Shown here: piece after piece, positions 20,081-30,272 of the stretch | How positions within the stretch are numbered: the first letter of the stretch is position 1 | How the letters are laid out: each line of letters opens with the position of its first letter | Origin: Symbiodinium natans | Taxonomy: Eukaryota > Sar > Dinophyceae > Suessiales > Symbiodiniaceae | Length of the DNA: 64,000 nt | Reading direction: 5' to 3' | NCBI GenBank assembly: GCA_905221605.1 | Contig: CAJNDS010000060.1 | Location: 62,001 to 126,000 of the forward strand | Notes under the pieces: generated by a model | Seen by the model: only the letters and a program-made list of their open reading frames with translations | Database searches by the model: none | Told to the model about the DNA's origin: nothing | Program-made: the position numbers and the translations under genes

Positions 20081-21890
20081 GCTCTCGATGTAGTAGTTTG
20101 CCACAGGGCTTTGGAACGGGAAGCTGCGGCAAGTGCTTACTCACAGGATTGCAGGGGCCCAACCTGCGTTTGACCCATGAACCGAGTTGTTCTTTCAGTT
20201 GGCTTCCGGGATTCTGGATGTAGGTTCCAGAGAAGCTTTCAGCAGAGGTTAGGCTGTCTAGGTTTAGGGGAACTTGGCGACCAGTGAGACTGCGTTAGGG
20301 CCAGGGACGACCTTTGGTTTGGCCAGCTTCTTGTCATGTCATGTCTGATCTCTTGTTTGTGGCATCATTGGCATCTTAACCTTCAGTCGAGAGCGCCTTT
20401 CTCATGGCATAGTGACACCTTGTGACACCTTGTGAAAGCCTGACCAGAAGCGACGTTTGGCGACCTAGGACCCACCACAGCGTTCGGCAGCACAGTGCCG
20501 TCCATTCCGGCCAAGCACGTCGTGGCCGCTTTTGACAGAAGTTGCGCAGCGTTCTGGGGGATGTTTTGGCTTGGAAAATGCTTGAGGGCTCGCGGGGCCC
20601 CAAAGGCTCTAAGACATTGGAGTCAACAGTGGGTTTGCCCAATCTCCACTGCCCAAAATGAATGGGATAGAATCCGGATAGAAACTGAAAGATACGTTAC
20701 GGACCAAGTGCGACTCGTCAGAACTACCGTGCTGCCACATTGGCACTTTTGAGGCAACTGCTGCGCATCCTGCTAGCGCACGCCCCTTGATTGCAGCTCT
20801 TAGTAGGTTTTTCAGTTTTTTCTGCAGAAGAATTACATAGACAGTTTACACATGTTGAGATATTGTCGTGCGAGGGGTTTCGTAGCAGCACGGTGGTCAA
20901 AGCCGCTGTGAGCGCAATTTTTCCCCAGCTCCCCACGCCCATTTCAGGAGCCAATTCAAGGGTTGAAGATGTGTATAGGGCTTAGAGATGTTGAGAGTTG
21001 AGGGCCTTTGAGGGGGGTCTTCAGCAAAAGCCAGGCTCCACGGAGGGCGAGCCTCCGGAAAGCGCGCGGAGCACCGAGGCTTTCGAACGGCTGGCTCTTG
21101 GCCAGAAGCGCCCCTTGGGCTTTGGACGTTGCAAGGTTTGCAGAGAATGCTTTGCAGGACAATGAATGCAAGAGGCGGACTGGACAGACAATTCCTTGTG
21201 ATTACAGAGCTGAACTTCAGTGCAAGCACCACATCACCAAGTGAGAGTTCGCAGCCAAAGCACTTGGATGGGTTTGGGTGGATTGCCATCAACGAAGAAG
21301 CATCCCAAAAGTAGATACTGTAAGGAGAGGACATCGCGAAGCCAAAGTCTCTGCGTGCGGCAGAACAGGCTCGACCGAAACATAACTCCGCAACGAAATC
21401 AAATTAAACAAAGGGATGTATAAACATATATATATATATATTACACATACATATACAGATATACACATATTTTTTTATGTCAAAGGATCAGTTGTGTGTG
21501 CAGCGCGAGTTGCAAGAAAAAACTGGCTTTCTTTGCAGCAGCCCAGAATTCGTGCAGGTTTTCATGCACGAAAGGTTTTTTTTTGCGCATGCTCTGGAAG
21601 CCGATCAGTTTTCTGCAAGCACCTGGCTTCCAGCAGCATCAAGTGAGCAGGATAAGGCTTTGGGGATTTTGTCGGGCCTTGGCAGAGGGTGCATGGCCTC
21701 AACTGGCGGCCCGCGGTCTCAATCCGCCTAGATCCGTGTGGGGGTTTGTGAATAGGTCGTACAGGACGATCCGAGACCTTCTGAAGCCACTCCCGTCAGC
21801 TACGCAGTCTAAACCATAGCAGAGGGACTTAGAAAAGGGGTCCAGAAACATGCTTGCGAAGCCTGTTGCCATGTCGAACTGTCTTGGCGC
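20081..21890. other. No accepted gene; (TA)n at about 21424-21442
   Basis: Frames at 20495-20752, 20540-20660 and 21477-21731 on plus are open, but minus-strand frames overlap the first two. A T-rich stretch with short TA repeats sits at 21415-21480. Confidence 0.4.
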
Positions 21891-21892
21891 AG

Positions 21893-21947
21893 GCCAAGCA
21901 GGCAGAGGAGAGACGCCTCAAAGAAAGGCAAGAGCGCGAGCAGGCAG
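21893..21947 (+). CDS. Charged coiled-coil-like exon
   Basis: Encodes AKQAEERRLKERQEREQA, a strongly charged Glu/Arg/Lys/Gln helix typical of coiled coils, after cttggcgcag and before gcag|gttcct. The length is short but the composition is hard to obtain by chance. Probably in the same gene as the exon at 22125. Confidence 0.5.
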
Positions 21948-22124
21948 GTTCCTTGAGATGTTTTTGGGCCACATCAAGGGGACCGATTCCTTAAGTTCAG
22001 AGCTCCACCGGCGCAACGGTCCTTACGCAATTGACATCAAGGCCCACCCAAACAATCCGACAGTGCATCTTCTCAATCTCCTTCAGCGAGCTAAGCTGCT
22101 TCTCAGAAACAGTTCTGCTGTCAT

Positions 22125-22202
22125 GAGGAGCGCGAGCGCGCGCGCATCGCCGCTGCCCAGGCTGCTGCAGCACAAGCGGCACAGGAGCCGAGCAAGAGGT
22201 AG
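22125..22202 (+). CDS. Charged/Ala-rich C-terminal exon
   Basis: Encodes EERERARIAAAQAAAAQAAQ then EPSKR and TAG. With the exon at 21893 it would form a Glu/Arg to Ala/Gln helical tail. The stop overlaps a possible donor (agag|gtagaa), so the gene might continue. The upstream acceptor is either ttctcag or atgag; the phase is unresolved. Confidence 0.5.
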   Translation, partial: EERERARIAAAQAAAAQAAQEPSKR

Positions 22203-22337
22203 AAATAAATAGAAAGCAATGCTTTTGGGGGGTTCAAGAAGACCTACGAGCAAGTCGCAGAAACCTAATTGCGCTTGAACGTATGATCGGGAAGCCACAA
22301 GGCACAAGATGGGCAGGAGTACTTTAGTCAGTCTGAG

Positions 22338-22534
22338 TTGAAAAATCGTGTCCAGACTTCGAGCCTGCGTGCTTCCTGCGGCTTGATTCGAGGCTTGGTT
22401 GGGCATCCGTTTACCATGCCTTAAATGGTCTCGCAAAAAAATTCTGGAGAAACCTCGAGGGTGGCAAGCCTCGCGATAGCTGTCAGGAGGCTCGGGCAAA
22501 GGCTGCCGCTGCGGCTCAAGGCATCATTGGCTGA
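22338..22534 (+). CDS. Candidate exon with Ala-rich tail
   Basis: Opens after cagtctgag. It encodes EKSCPDFEPACFLRLDSR, then NGLAKKFWRNLEGGKPR, ending EARAKAAAAAQGIIG and TGA. The tail resembles the Ala-rich exon at 22125, suggesting the same gene or a repeated module. No domain is recognised. Confidence 0.4.
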
Positions 22535-23636
22535 TCGTGCCTAGAAGCATGGTCTGCCATGTTTTGAAAGGAATAGCCACGCAAGCAGCCAAGCCCCCGT
22601 GCGCAATTTGTGCTTCGGGAGGAGCGACGTCCTGTCAAGTGACTGCAGCTAATGGAGCTGTCCTGGCGATGTACTGAAGATCCCAAAATCATTCGTTGAC
22701 ACTCCCGCGCCGAACTCCAAAATCCCAAATTCTCAGTTGCCTCCAGAGCAAACCCGCGTTGCAAGGCCCGGGGCCCAAGGGCGGCGTCGCCCAGAAGAGC
22801 CCCAGGCCTTGGGGCTTCGGGGTGTGCTGCTGCACAGGCATTAGGGGACCCTGGATGGCCTGCCACCCAACTCAGTAGCAAACTGGGGAGGCTCTCCAAT
22901 GAGCAGTTGCAGCACTTGCACTCTCCGGGATTCGCCCGCCATGCCTCTGTGCTCACCTCGGAATTGCTTCTGTCGGGCTAGTCACAACTTCGAGCAGCCA
23001 TGGACATGCAGGTTTTGTGCAGCGTGGCTTCGGCAACTGGCATGTGTCTCTGTGTGTGTGTGTGTGTTTACGGTCCAGGGTGCATGAAGTCTGGGTGCCG
23101 TTAAAAGTTCCACCGGTTCTGTCAGGCAGCATGCAGATGCCTTGCTCTCCGGCCGAGGCACCAGCCCTACCTTTGCAGGAACGTCCCGTGCAGGTGGAGA
23201 CGGTTTCTTGCCGCAAGATGGCCAACTGCCGCTATGCGCTTGTTTTATCCCCCGCGGGAGTTTTCACCCGAGCTATTGGACTGAATCTCGCCTTGCTGAT
23301 GGGTAAAGTAGCACTGCTAGTAGCACGGCTACAGCATCAGCTATCATCTGGCTTTGGATATCAAATCGGTCGCCAGCCAGCAATCTCAGCAGTCCACTTC
23401 CACATGCTCTGCACTCAAAGGTGGAGGACCACCAGCTGAAAAGGATGCCCTCCGTGCCGCTGTTCCGCGAGCCCTACCTGGAACTGCGAAACATCACCCT
23501 GTCGCCAAAGCATCCTGGCAGCTACCAGTAAGGAGCTTGTGAGCTTCAGCTTTCAGCTCTGCCCTAGAGTCGGGGGTGCGCTTCCAAGCGCAGGAACGTG
23601 CCTTGAGTATTCTACCGGTAGAGCGAGAGAGAGAGA
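22535..23636. other. Ambiguous; (GT)n at about 23050-23068
   Basis: From 22656 to 22981 two plus frames and one minus frame are open at the same time, all protein-like, so no call is made. The sequence just before the heptamer array (23540-23630) has no recognisable gene. Confidence 0.4.
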
Positions 23637-25815
23637 GACAAGAGACAAGAGACAAGAGACAAGAGACAAGAGACAAGAGACAAGAGACAAGAGACAAGAG
23701 ACAAGAGACAAGAGACAAGAGACAAGAGACAAGAGACAAGAGACAAGAGACAAGAGACAAGAGACAAGAGACAAGAGACAAGAGACAAGAGACAAGAGAC
23801 AAGAGACAAGAGACAAGAGACAAGAGACAAGAGACAAGAGACAAGAGACAAGAGACAAGAGACAAGAGACAAGAGACAAGAGACAAGAGACAAGAGACAA
23901 GAGACAAGAGACAAGAGACAAGAGACAAGAGACAAGAGACAAGAGACAAGAGACAAGACAAGAGACAAGAGACAAGAGACAAGAGACAAGAGACAAGAGA
24001 CAAGAGACAAGAGACAAGAGACAAGAGACAAGAGACAAGAGACAAGAGACAAGAGACAAGAGACAAGAGACAAGAGACAAGAGACAAGAGACAAGAGACA
24101 AGAGACAAGAGACAAGAGACAAGAGACAAGAGACAAGAGACAAGAGACAAGAGACAAGAGACAAGAGACAAGAGACAAGAGACAAGAGACAAGAGACAAG
24201 AGACAAGAGACAAGAGACAAGAGACAAGAGACAAGAGACAAGAGACAAGAGACAAGAGACAAGAGACAAGAGACAAGAGACAAGAGACAAGAGACAAGAG
24301 ACAAGAGACAAGAGACAAGAGACAAGAGACAAGAGACAAGAGACAAGAGACAAGAGACACAAGAGACAAGAGACAAGAGACAAGAGACAAGAGACAAGAG
24401 ACAAGAGACAAGAGACAAGAGACAAGAGACAAGAGACAAGAGACAAGAGACAAGAGACAAGAGACAAGAGACAAGAGACAAGAGCCAAGAGACAAGAGAC
24501 AAGAGACAAGAGACAAGAGACAAGAGACAAGAGACAAGAGACAAGAGACAAGAGACAAGAGACAAGAGACAAGAGACAAGAGAGATACAAGAGACAAGAG
24601 ACAAGAGACAAGAGACAAGAGACAAGAGACAAGAGACAAGAGACAATAGACAAGAGACAAGAGACAAGAGACAAGAGACAAGAGACAAGAGACAAGAGAC
24701 AAGAGACAAGAGACAAGAGACAAGAGACAAGAGACAAGAGACAAGAGACAAGAGACAAGAGACAAGAGACAAGAGACAAGCGACAAGAGACAAGAGACAA
24801 GAGACAAGAGACAAGAGACAAGAGACAAGAGACAAGAGACAAGAGACAAGAGACAAGAAACAAGAGACAAGAGACAAGAGACAAGAGACAAGAGACAAGA
24901 GACAAGAGACAAGAGACAAGAGACAAGAGACAAGAGAAAAGAGACAAGAGACAAGAGACAAGAGACAAGAGACAAGAGACAAGAGACAAGAGACAAGAGA
25001 CAAGAGACAAGAGACAAGAGACAAGAGACAAGAGACAAGAGACAAGAGACAAGAGACAAGAGACAAGAGACAAGAGACAAGAGACAAGAGACAAGAGACA
25101 AGAGACAAGAGACAAGAGACAAGAGACAAGAGACAAGAGACAAGAGACAAGAGACAAGAGACAAGAGACAAGAGACAAGAGACAAGAGACAAGAGACAAG
25201 AGACAAGAGACAAGAGACAAGAGACAAGAGACAAGAGACAAGAGACAAGAGACAAGAGACAAGAGACAAGAGACAAGAGACAAGAGACAAGAGACAAGAG
25301 ACAAGAGACAAGAGACAAGAGACAAGAGACAAGAGACAAGAGACAAGAGACAAGAGACAAGAGACAAGAGACAAGAGACAAGAGACAAGAGACAAGAGAC
25401 AAGAGACAAGAGACAAGAGACAAGAGACAAGAGACAAGAGACAAGAGACAAGAGACAAGAGACAAGAGACAAGAGACAAGAGACAAGAGACAAGAGACAA
25501 GAGACAAGAGACAAGAGACAAGAGACAAGAGACAAGAGACAAGAGACAAGAGACAAGAGACAAGAGACAAGAGACAAGAGACAAGAGACAAGAGACAAGA
25601 GACAAGAGACAAGAGACAAGAGACAAGAGACAAGAGACAAGAGACAAGAGACAAGAGACAAGAGACAAGAGACAAGAGACAAGAGACAAGAGACAAGAGA
25701 CAAGAGACAAGAGACAAGAGACAAGAGACAAGAGACAAGAGACAAGAGACAAGAGACAAGAGACAAGAGACAAGAGACAAGAGACAAGAGACAAGAGACA
25801 AGAGACAAGAGACAG
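23637..25815. repeat. ~2.2-kb array of a 7-bp repeat (CAAGAGA)n
   Basis: About 310 copies of caagaga. Because 7 is not a multiple of 3 and the unit contains no stop in any phase, all three plus frames read the same heptapeptide (ETRDKRQ) and the minus frames read SLVSCLL, creating 357-779-codon false ORFs. Deviant units are few and clustered between about 23957 and 24940 (a two-base deletion near 23957, and at 24358, 24484, 24583, 24647, 24781, 24859, 24938). The following ~870 bp to 25810 is essentially perfect. Confidence 0.98.
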
Positions 25816-26340
25816 AAATAGAAGATAGAGACAGAGATAGAGAGAGTAGTTTCGCTCACATGTGTTCCCATTCCCCGGCCCGGGCCCTGCAAAGTGCAGT
25901 TTGAGAGCTCAGGAAGCCAGAAGAATCTTGGTTGCGATTTTTGGTTTTCTCATACAGGTATCCACTTTGCCAGGCCCATAGGCAACGGACTTTCAGTAGT
26001 GCCAGAGTTGGGACAGACGGCGGTCCAAGAGCTGGCAGCCCTTTGACTTCTCAGATGGGAGCAGTCCTCAGGTCATTTAAGTTGAAAGTTTACCTAAGAT
26101 TCTGATTCTTGTGAATGTGAGTGTAGCTTCGCCATACCCACGGGCATCCTCAAAGATGCCTATGAACGTTGCAAGAGTTCGCCTGAGGGCGTCCTCTAGC
26201 ACCGCTGCGACAGATTAGGAGCCTTGGGATACCCCGAGCGAATCAAGTGCATAAAGAGTTCGGAAGCTGCAGCCACGGGCTGATTTCACATACTTTTTGC
26301 ATCAGTTCCACCCATGAAGGTGCGATAAGACAGTAAATGC
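25816..26340. other. No gene seen
   Basis: Degraded GATAGA/GACAGA units continue to about 25847. The rest has only short frames. Confidence 0.5.
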
Positions 26341-26680
26341 GTCCCAAGAAGAATATGGCGACACAGAAAAAAGACTAATCTAGTGCTGCGCTCGCTTTCT
26401 TTTCGTTCACTGCCTTCATACAAGTCATGCATCACGCTCACTGCGCTCACTTGCTCCTAAAAACTTAAAATTGTATTCGCTGGTGCACTATGAATATTAG
26501 TACAATTATGCCGGGAAAAAACTATATTCATTATGAGCCAAGCGGTAAAATACTAAGAATATAACACGGTGGGAGAATATTAAAACTAGTGTTTCGGCGA
26601 GACAAAATGTAGCTATCAAAAGAATTCAATATAGTGATTACAAACGAATGCAAGGAGTGCGTGGCTCAAGACATTGAGTG
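26341..26680. other. AT-rich island with short inverted repeat
   Basis: About 340 bp is markedly AT-rich. It contains atgaatat near 26490 and its inverse atattcat near 26527, and the motif ttttcgttcac near 26400 that is shared, inverted, with the island at 1990-2195. Possibly a non-autonomous element or organelle insert. No transposase or target-site duplication was seen. Confidence 0.4.
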
Positions 26681-26968
26681 AACTATGTCAGCCATTCTGT
26701 TTTCGTTTAAAGTTGTTTCTGATAGTACACTGAAGCCTGCCCGTATTCAAGCATGCGACCACACTTTTCTTGTGGTTCCAGACTGCAATTTGAGAACATC
26801 GTCGATTTGTGATTGCAGAAAGCAACCTTTCATCTCCCGAGTGCATGCTTGGAATAGAAGTCTTCAGGCAGTACCGTTAAGCTCATTGATCCCATCAGCC
26901 CCAGCTGTTGCCCCAAAAGGCTGTCATTTGCTAGCTTCACTTCTACCTGCCCTTCGGAGCTGGTTAAT

Positions 26969-27166
26969 TTGAACCATAGGGACTTTTCAGGGCCAAGGAG
27001 CCAAGAACCAAAGATCCCAGAAAAGGTTTGCGCCGATCTTGTCTCCCGGAACCGGGCCCGAGTCAACTATCTCAGGCCAGGTTATGAACAGTCAAAAAGG
27101 GCACTGCGGCATGGGGAACCAGCATGGGACTGGGGTCAAATAGTTGATGATGTTGACGCTTCTTGA
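26969..27166 (+). CDS. Candidate exon, polar unknown protein
   Basis: A 65-codon frame, convincing from about residue 8: RSQEPKIPEKVCADLVSRNR, then GYEQSKRALRHGEPAWDW, ending VDDVDAS at TGA. Charged and repeat-free. No domain is recognised. The ATG may not be the true start. Confidence 0.45.
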   Translation: MNHRDFSGPRSQEPKIPEKVCADLVSRNRARVNYLRPGYEQSKRALRHGEPAWDWGQIVDDVDAS

Positions 27167-27216
27167 TATGCATTCATGTTGTATGCATACAGTCAGGAGG
27201 GGTTGGAATCTTGAAC

Positions 27217-27722
27217 TCAGTCTTCTGAGTGCAAAGATTCAGGATTGCTAAGAACTCTGAAGTCCACTTCTTGGACTAACAGTACAAGCAGAAATGAATG
27301 CGTTCGCCCGCCTCGCAGCGGGGCCGGCCCCAAGCGGGCTGCAACTCCCTGGACGGCAAATTTCCGGTTGAGGGTTGGGAAGGAGGAGACCAGATCCTGA
27401 TCTGCTTGTTTTAGCTGTCTCAGTCGGAAGCCGGGTCGAACATGCAACTTAAGACGTAGTGGAGGGCGAAATCTGGAGCATGGAAGGTATGGAAGTCACC
27501 CTGCGAAAGCTCGGGCAGTGGACATGTGCTTCGAACCTCGAAAGGCCCTCCTTGTACATTCTGTATCTGCAATATATACGTATATATAGAGGTTTGTAAA
27601 TACTTCCTCTTCTCTTTCATGTTTGTGTCTTTGAAAGGCCAATGCACACCCCAATCTCCTGAGTTGGCAGCTTCTGCGGAAGTCAGTGGCACCCGAAGCC
27701 CAAACCTCCTGACTCTAGGCAT
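27217..27722 (-). CDS. Candidate minus-strand exon pair
   Basis: Two successive minus frames (27722-27420 and 27447-27217) are both protein-like: GGPFEVRSTCPLPELSQGDF in the first, RQLKQADQDLVSSFPTLNRK in the second. They overlap in different frames at the transition. They may be two exons or one frame-shifted sequence. A plus frame (27526-27750) also overlaps, so the strand is not settled. Confidence 0.3.
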
Positions 27723-27985
27723 TCAATCAAAAAACCGTGACCCAAGCTAAGGACAACTATGCCATCTCCGATTATGGTGGCGACTCCGAAGGCCCTCTTG
27801 GGCACTGAAGAATATGTGGCCTTTGGGGTTTAGTCCGCAGGGGAAGAGGGGATGGGTGGCTGAACGCCTTGAGCCCTAAATCATTCCAAATCTGTAACTT
27901 GCCCTGCAATGTGGCTTGTCTTCTCGGGTGGCAAAAGAAGTTGTAAGTTGGGCCTCAGAGCCAGGAGGCCGCGATATTTGCAGCT

Positions 27986-28228
27986 GTGTGGGTATTTCCG
28001 AGAGATGTTCAGAAGCTCTTGAATTTGCAGCTGGTGCAGCTTCGGCATGGGTCCCAGCAACTTCCTTCAGGTGAGGATGCGGCGGCACGAGAGAGGATGC
28101 GCCAGAAGAAGGCAGTGCCGAGGTGGTGCGCTCCATGGCCGCATTTGCGGGCCTCGGGCCTGGCTGGAGTCCTGCTTCATGCTCAGCAACAGGGGCGCAG
28201 GATGTTTGTGTTTGTGTGTGTCGAATAG
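27986..28228 (+). CDS. Candidate exon, Gln/Leu helix
   Basis: Encodes RDVQKLLNLQLVQLRHGSQQ, then GEDAAARERMRQKKAV, before turning Cys/Val-rich. A consensus donor (ccttcag|gtgagg) after QQLPS could end the exon near 28073. Looks like part of a helical or coiled-coil protein. Confidence 0.4.
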   Translation: MWVFPRDVQKLLNLQLVQLRHGSQQLPSGEDAAARERMRQKKAVPRWCAPWPHLRASGLAGVLLHAQQQGRRMFVFVCVE

Positions 28229-28371
28229 AGGTCGTAAAAGTGACGCTTGCTGGAGGTCACCTTAGATGGCGGTTGATAACTTGTGCTTTTGGGGTCCGGC
28301 TTTCGATAAGCGGACGCGTCCTAAGGCTTAGAAGGGATGAATGTTGTGTGTTGGGCAGCCCAGCGCAATGA

Positions 28372-28611
28372 GTGCCCGGACTGCAAGAGCACCAGTCGGA
28401 AATGCTTGAGGACAAGTATTTGCTGCAGATTCAGAAGCAGGTGGACGTCGAACCTCGGCCGTTGGTTAGTCGAGAATTGCTGTCAGTGCTAAGCCCCGAG
28501 CACATAAAACGGCACTCAATCCCACTATGCCCCACGTGTTCCCAGGATCCTGACACCATCTTCGGCAAGGTGCCGCGGTGTGTCGGCGACTCAGAGTTGA
28601 CCGCATCTTAA
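28372..28611 (+). CDS. Candidate exon, helical with Cys pair
   Basis: A 79-codon frame with SEMLEDKYLLQIQKQVDVEP, RELLSVLSPEHIKRHS and a CPTCSQDPDTIFG segment, ending at TAA. Composition is strongly protein-like. The single CPTC pair is not enough for a zinc-finger call. No family is recognised. Confidence 0.5.
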   Translation: MPGLQEHQSEMLEDKYLLQIQKQVDVEPRPLVSRELLSVLSPEHIKRHSIPLCPTCSQDPDTIFGKVPRCVGDSELTAS

Positions 28612-28766
28612 GGAAACCTATGATACTGCCCCGATGATACTTTTCCACGTGCACAGAGGCTCTTAAAAAGCGCGGCTGTCGGCAGCTCTTTTGCCCAGTC
28701 TAGAATCGCAAAGGTCGAGAACACGTCGCGAGCAAAGGAAAACTCGAAATTCGAAGTCAAGCGAAA

Positions 28767-29171
28767 TTGGACTCCATAAGAACAAACCTGTCAAAAGCAT
28801 TTAGGGCTAGGTGTGCTCGGCAATGTCGCGTGCTGACAGGCGTGTGGTTGTATGGAGTCTTTCCTTCAAAGCGAACCGAAACCCGAGCCAGTCATAGCCA
28901 GCCAAAGCAAAACCAGCCAAACCGATTGACCTTCAGTGTTCCTCGATTGTCCAATGTGACCCCCCTGGATGGACAAATGCTTGCCTGTGAGTGTGGCGTC
29001 GAACCAAGGGCACTTGCACCTGTCAGTGACAAAGCTCGCATAGGCCTCCTTGAAGGGCTCTGCTATGTTGCCAAGCCACCTTACTACAAATACCTCTGCG
29101 ACTCCAAGCCCGTGCCCATTCCACGGGCTTCAAGCGACTTCCATAACATTCCAAGCCATTTCCCAAAATAA
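28767..29171 (+). CDS. Candidate exon, 134-codon unknown ORF
   Basis: The frame reads TETRASHSQPKQNQPNRLTF, then LSNVTPLDGQMLACECGVEP and GLCYVAKPPYYKYLCDSKPV, stopping at TAA. Polar and balanced, not repeat-derived. No domain is recognised. It could be one exon or several short exons read through. Confidence 0.4.
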   Translation: MDSIRTNLSKAFRARCARQCRVLTGVWLYGVFPSKRTETRASHSQPKQNQPNRLTFSVPRLSNVTPLDGQMLACECGVEPRALAPVSDKARIGLLEGLCYVAKPPYYKYLCDSKPVPIPRASSDFHNIPSHFPK

Positions 29172-29354
29172 AGCTTTGACAAGCGGAGGTTCTGGACGAC
29201 ATGTTCCCCGACAGCGTGTACCGGCAGGCCTGGTCTAGTTTTCGGTTGAGTCACTGCTGAGACACCCAGGCCAGGGTGCATGTTGTTGTTAGAAGGCTTT
29301 CCTCCTTAACTACAGCGCCTACATCTGGAGCTTTAGATTAAAAGCCGACGGGGC

Positions 29355-29600
29355 GTGACTGTCGGACTTTCGAAGGATCGAGAATATTGGCAGGCCCGGC
29401 AGAAGAGACCAGCTCGCCGACGCGGTTCCTCTTGCCATGTGCTCAGTGGTAAGGACATGAGTGCAGCACTGAGGGACAGGCCCGAACAGAGTACAGCTGC
29501 GATGCACACGGACATAGGCGACTGGCGCCGTGACCGCCTCACTCGCAGCGAGATCCGTGCCTACAAGCAGCAGTGCCCGGGCCGAGCTTCAGATTTCTGA
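29355..29600 (+). CDS. Candidate exon, Arg/Asp-rich
   Basis: Encodes SKDREYWQARQKRPARRRG, then MHTDIGDWRRDRLTRSEIRA and ends GRASDF at TGA. A consensus-like donor (agtg|gtaagg) in the middle suggests it may be two exons. No family is recognised. Confidence 0.4.
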   Translation: MTVGLSKDREYWQARQKRPARRRGSSCHVLSGKDMSAALRDRPEQSTAAMHTDIGDWRRDRLTRSEIRAYKQQCPGRASDF

Positions 29601-30272
29601 TTTTCAGCGGGCTTTGGTGGCTGAATGTGGTGTAGGGCCAAAGAGAACACCCGAAGTTCAGTGCTCACACCAACTTCCGTTTTTGCATGTACAAAAGGGT
29701 TCTTGTCCAGCTGCACAGAGCGGAGTGTTACGGATCCGCACCGAGTCTACGCCATGCAAGCTTGTTGCGAAAGAGAGTGTTCTCCTCAACAAGTTATTCT
29801 GGTTTGCAGGGCATGTAGGCATGTAGGCATGTAGGAGGACAGCAGCTAGGGCAGAAAAAAAGGGACCGATGAATTGCCAGCCCCCAGCCTTGGCCCAGGA
29901 TGGGGCAGAAGCGAAGCTCCCCGGGCAGCAGATGCTTCAATAGTCTGGATAAGGAGTGTAGGTTTGGGATGGTTTGGGGTCGAGGTTGCACTGATGATCC
30001 TGCAGGTGGAGTCAAGTGTCGGGCAGGTCACTGCAAGGGGTACATGTTCCCTTTCACTGCAGGGCGCGCATCATGGCAAGTGGCCTTGGTGTTGCGCTCG
30101 TAGCTTCCAGTCGTGTGTTTAGGCTCTTCGAGTTTTGCCGCCACGTCGAAAGCTCACATGTACCCTCATGCTAAACTAAGTCTACTGACTGGAGCAAGAG
30201 AAGGGTCAAGGCAGGGTCAATACACTGGAGAAGCTGCAGCCGCATAACTTTCTCACACATTCATCAAAGTCG

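Noticed and set aside
22656-22981. Protein-like exon(s) here (GDVLKIPKSFVDTPAPNSK or SNEQLQHLHSPGFARHASVL)
   Set aside because: Two plus frames and one minus frame are open and plausible across the same bases, so open-frame evidence cannot decide. Left uncalled.
23494-25892. ORFs of 357-779 codons on both strands (ETRDKRQ and SLVSCLL repeats)
   Set aside because: They are created entirely by the 7-bp repeat, which has no stop in any phase. Nothing protein-like remains once the repeat is removed.
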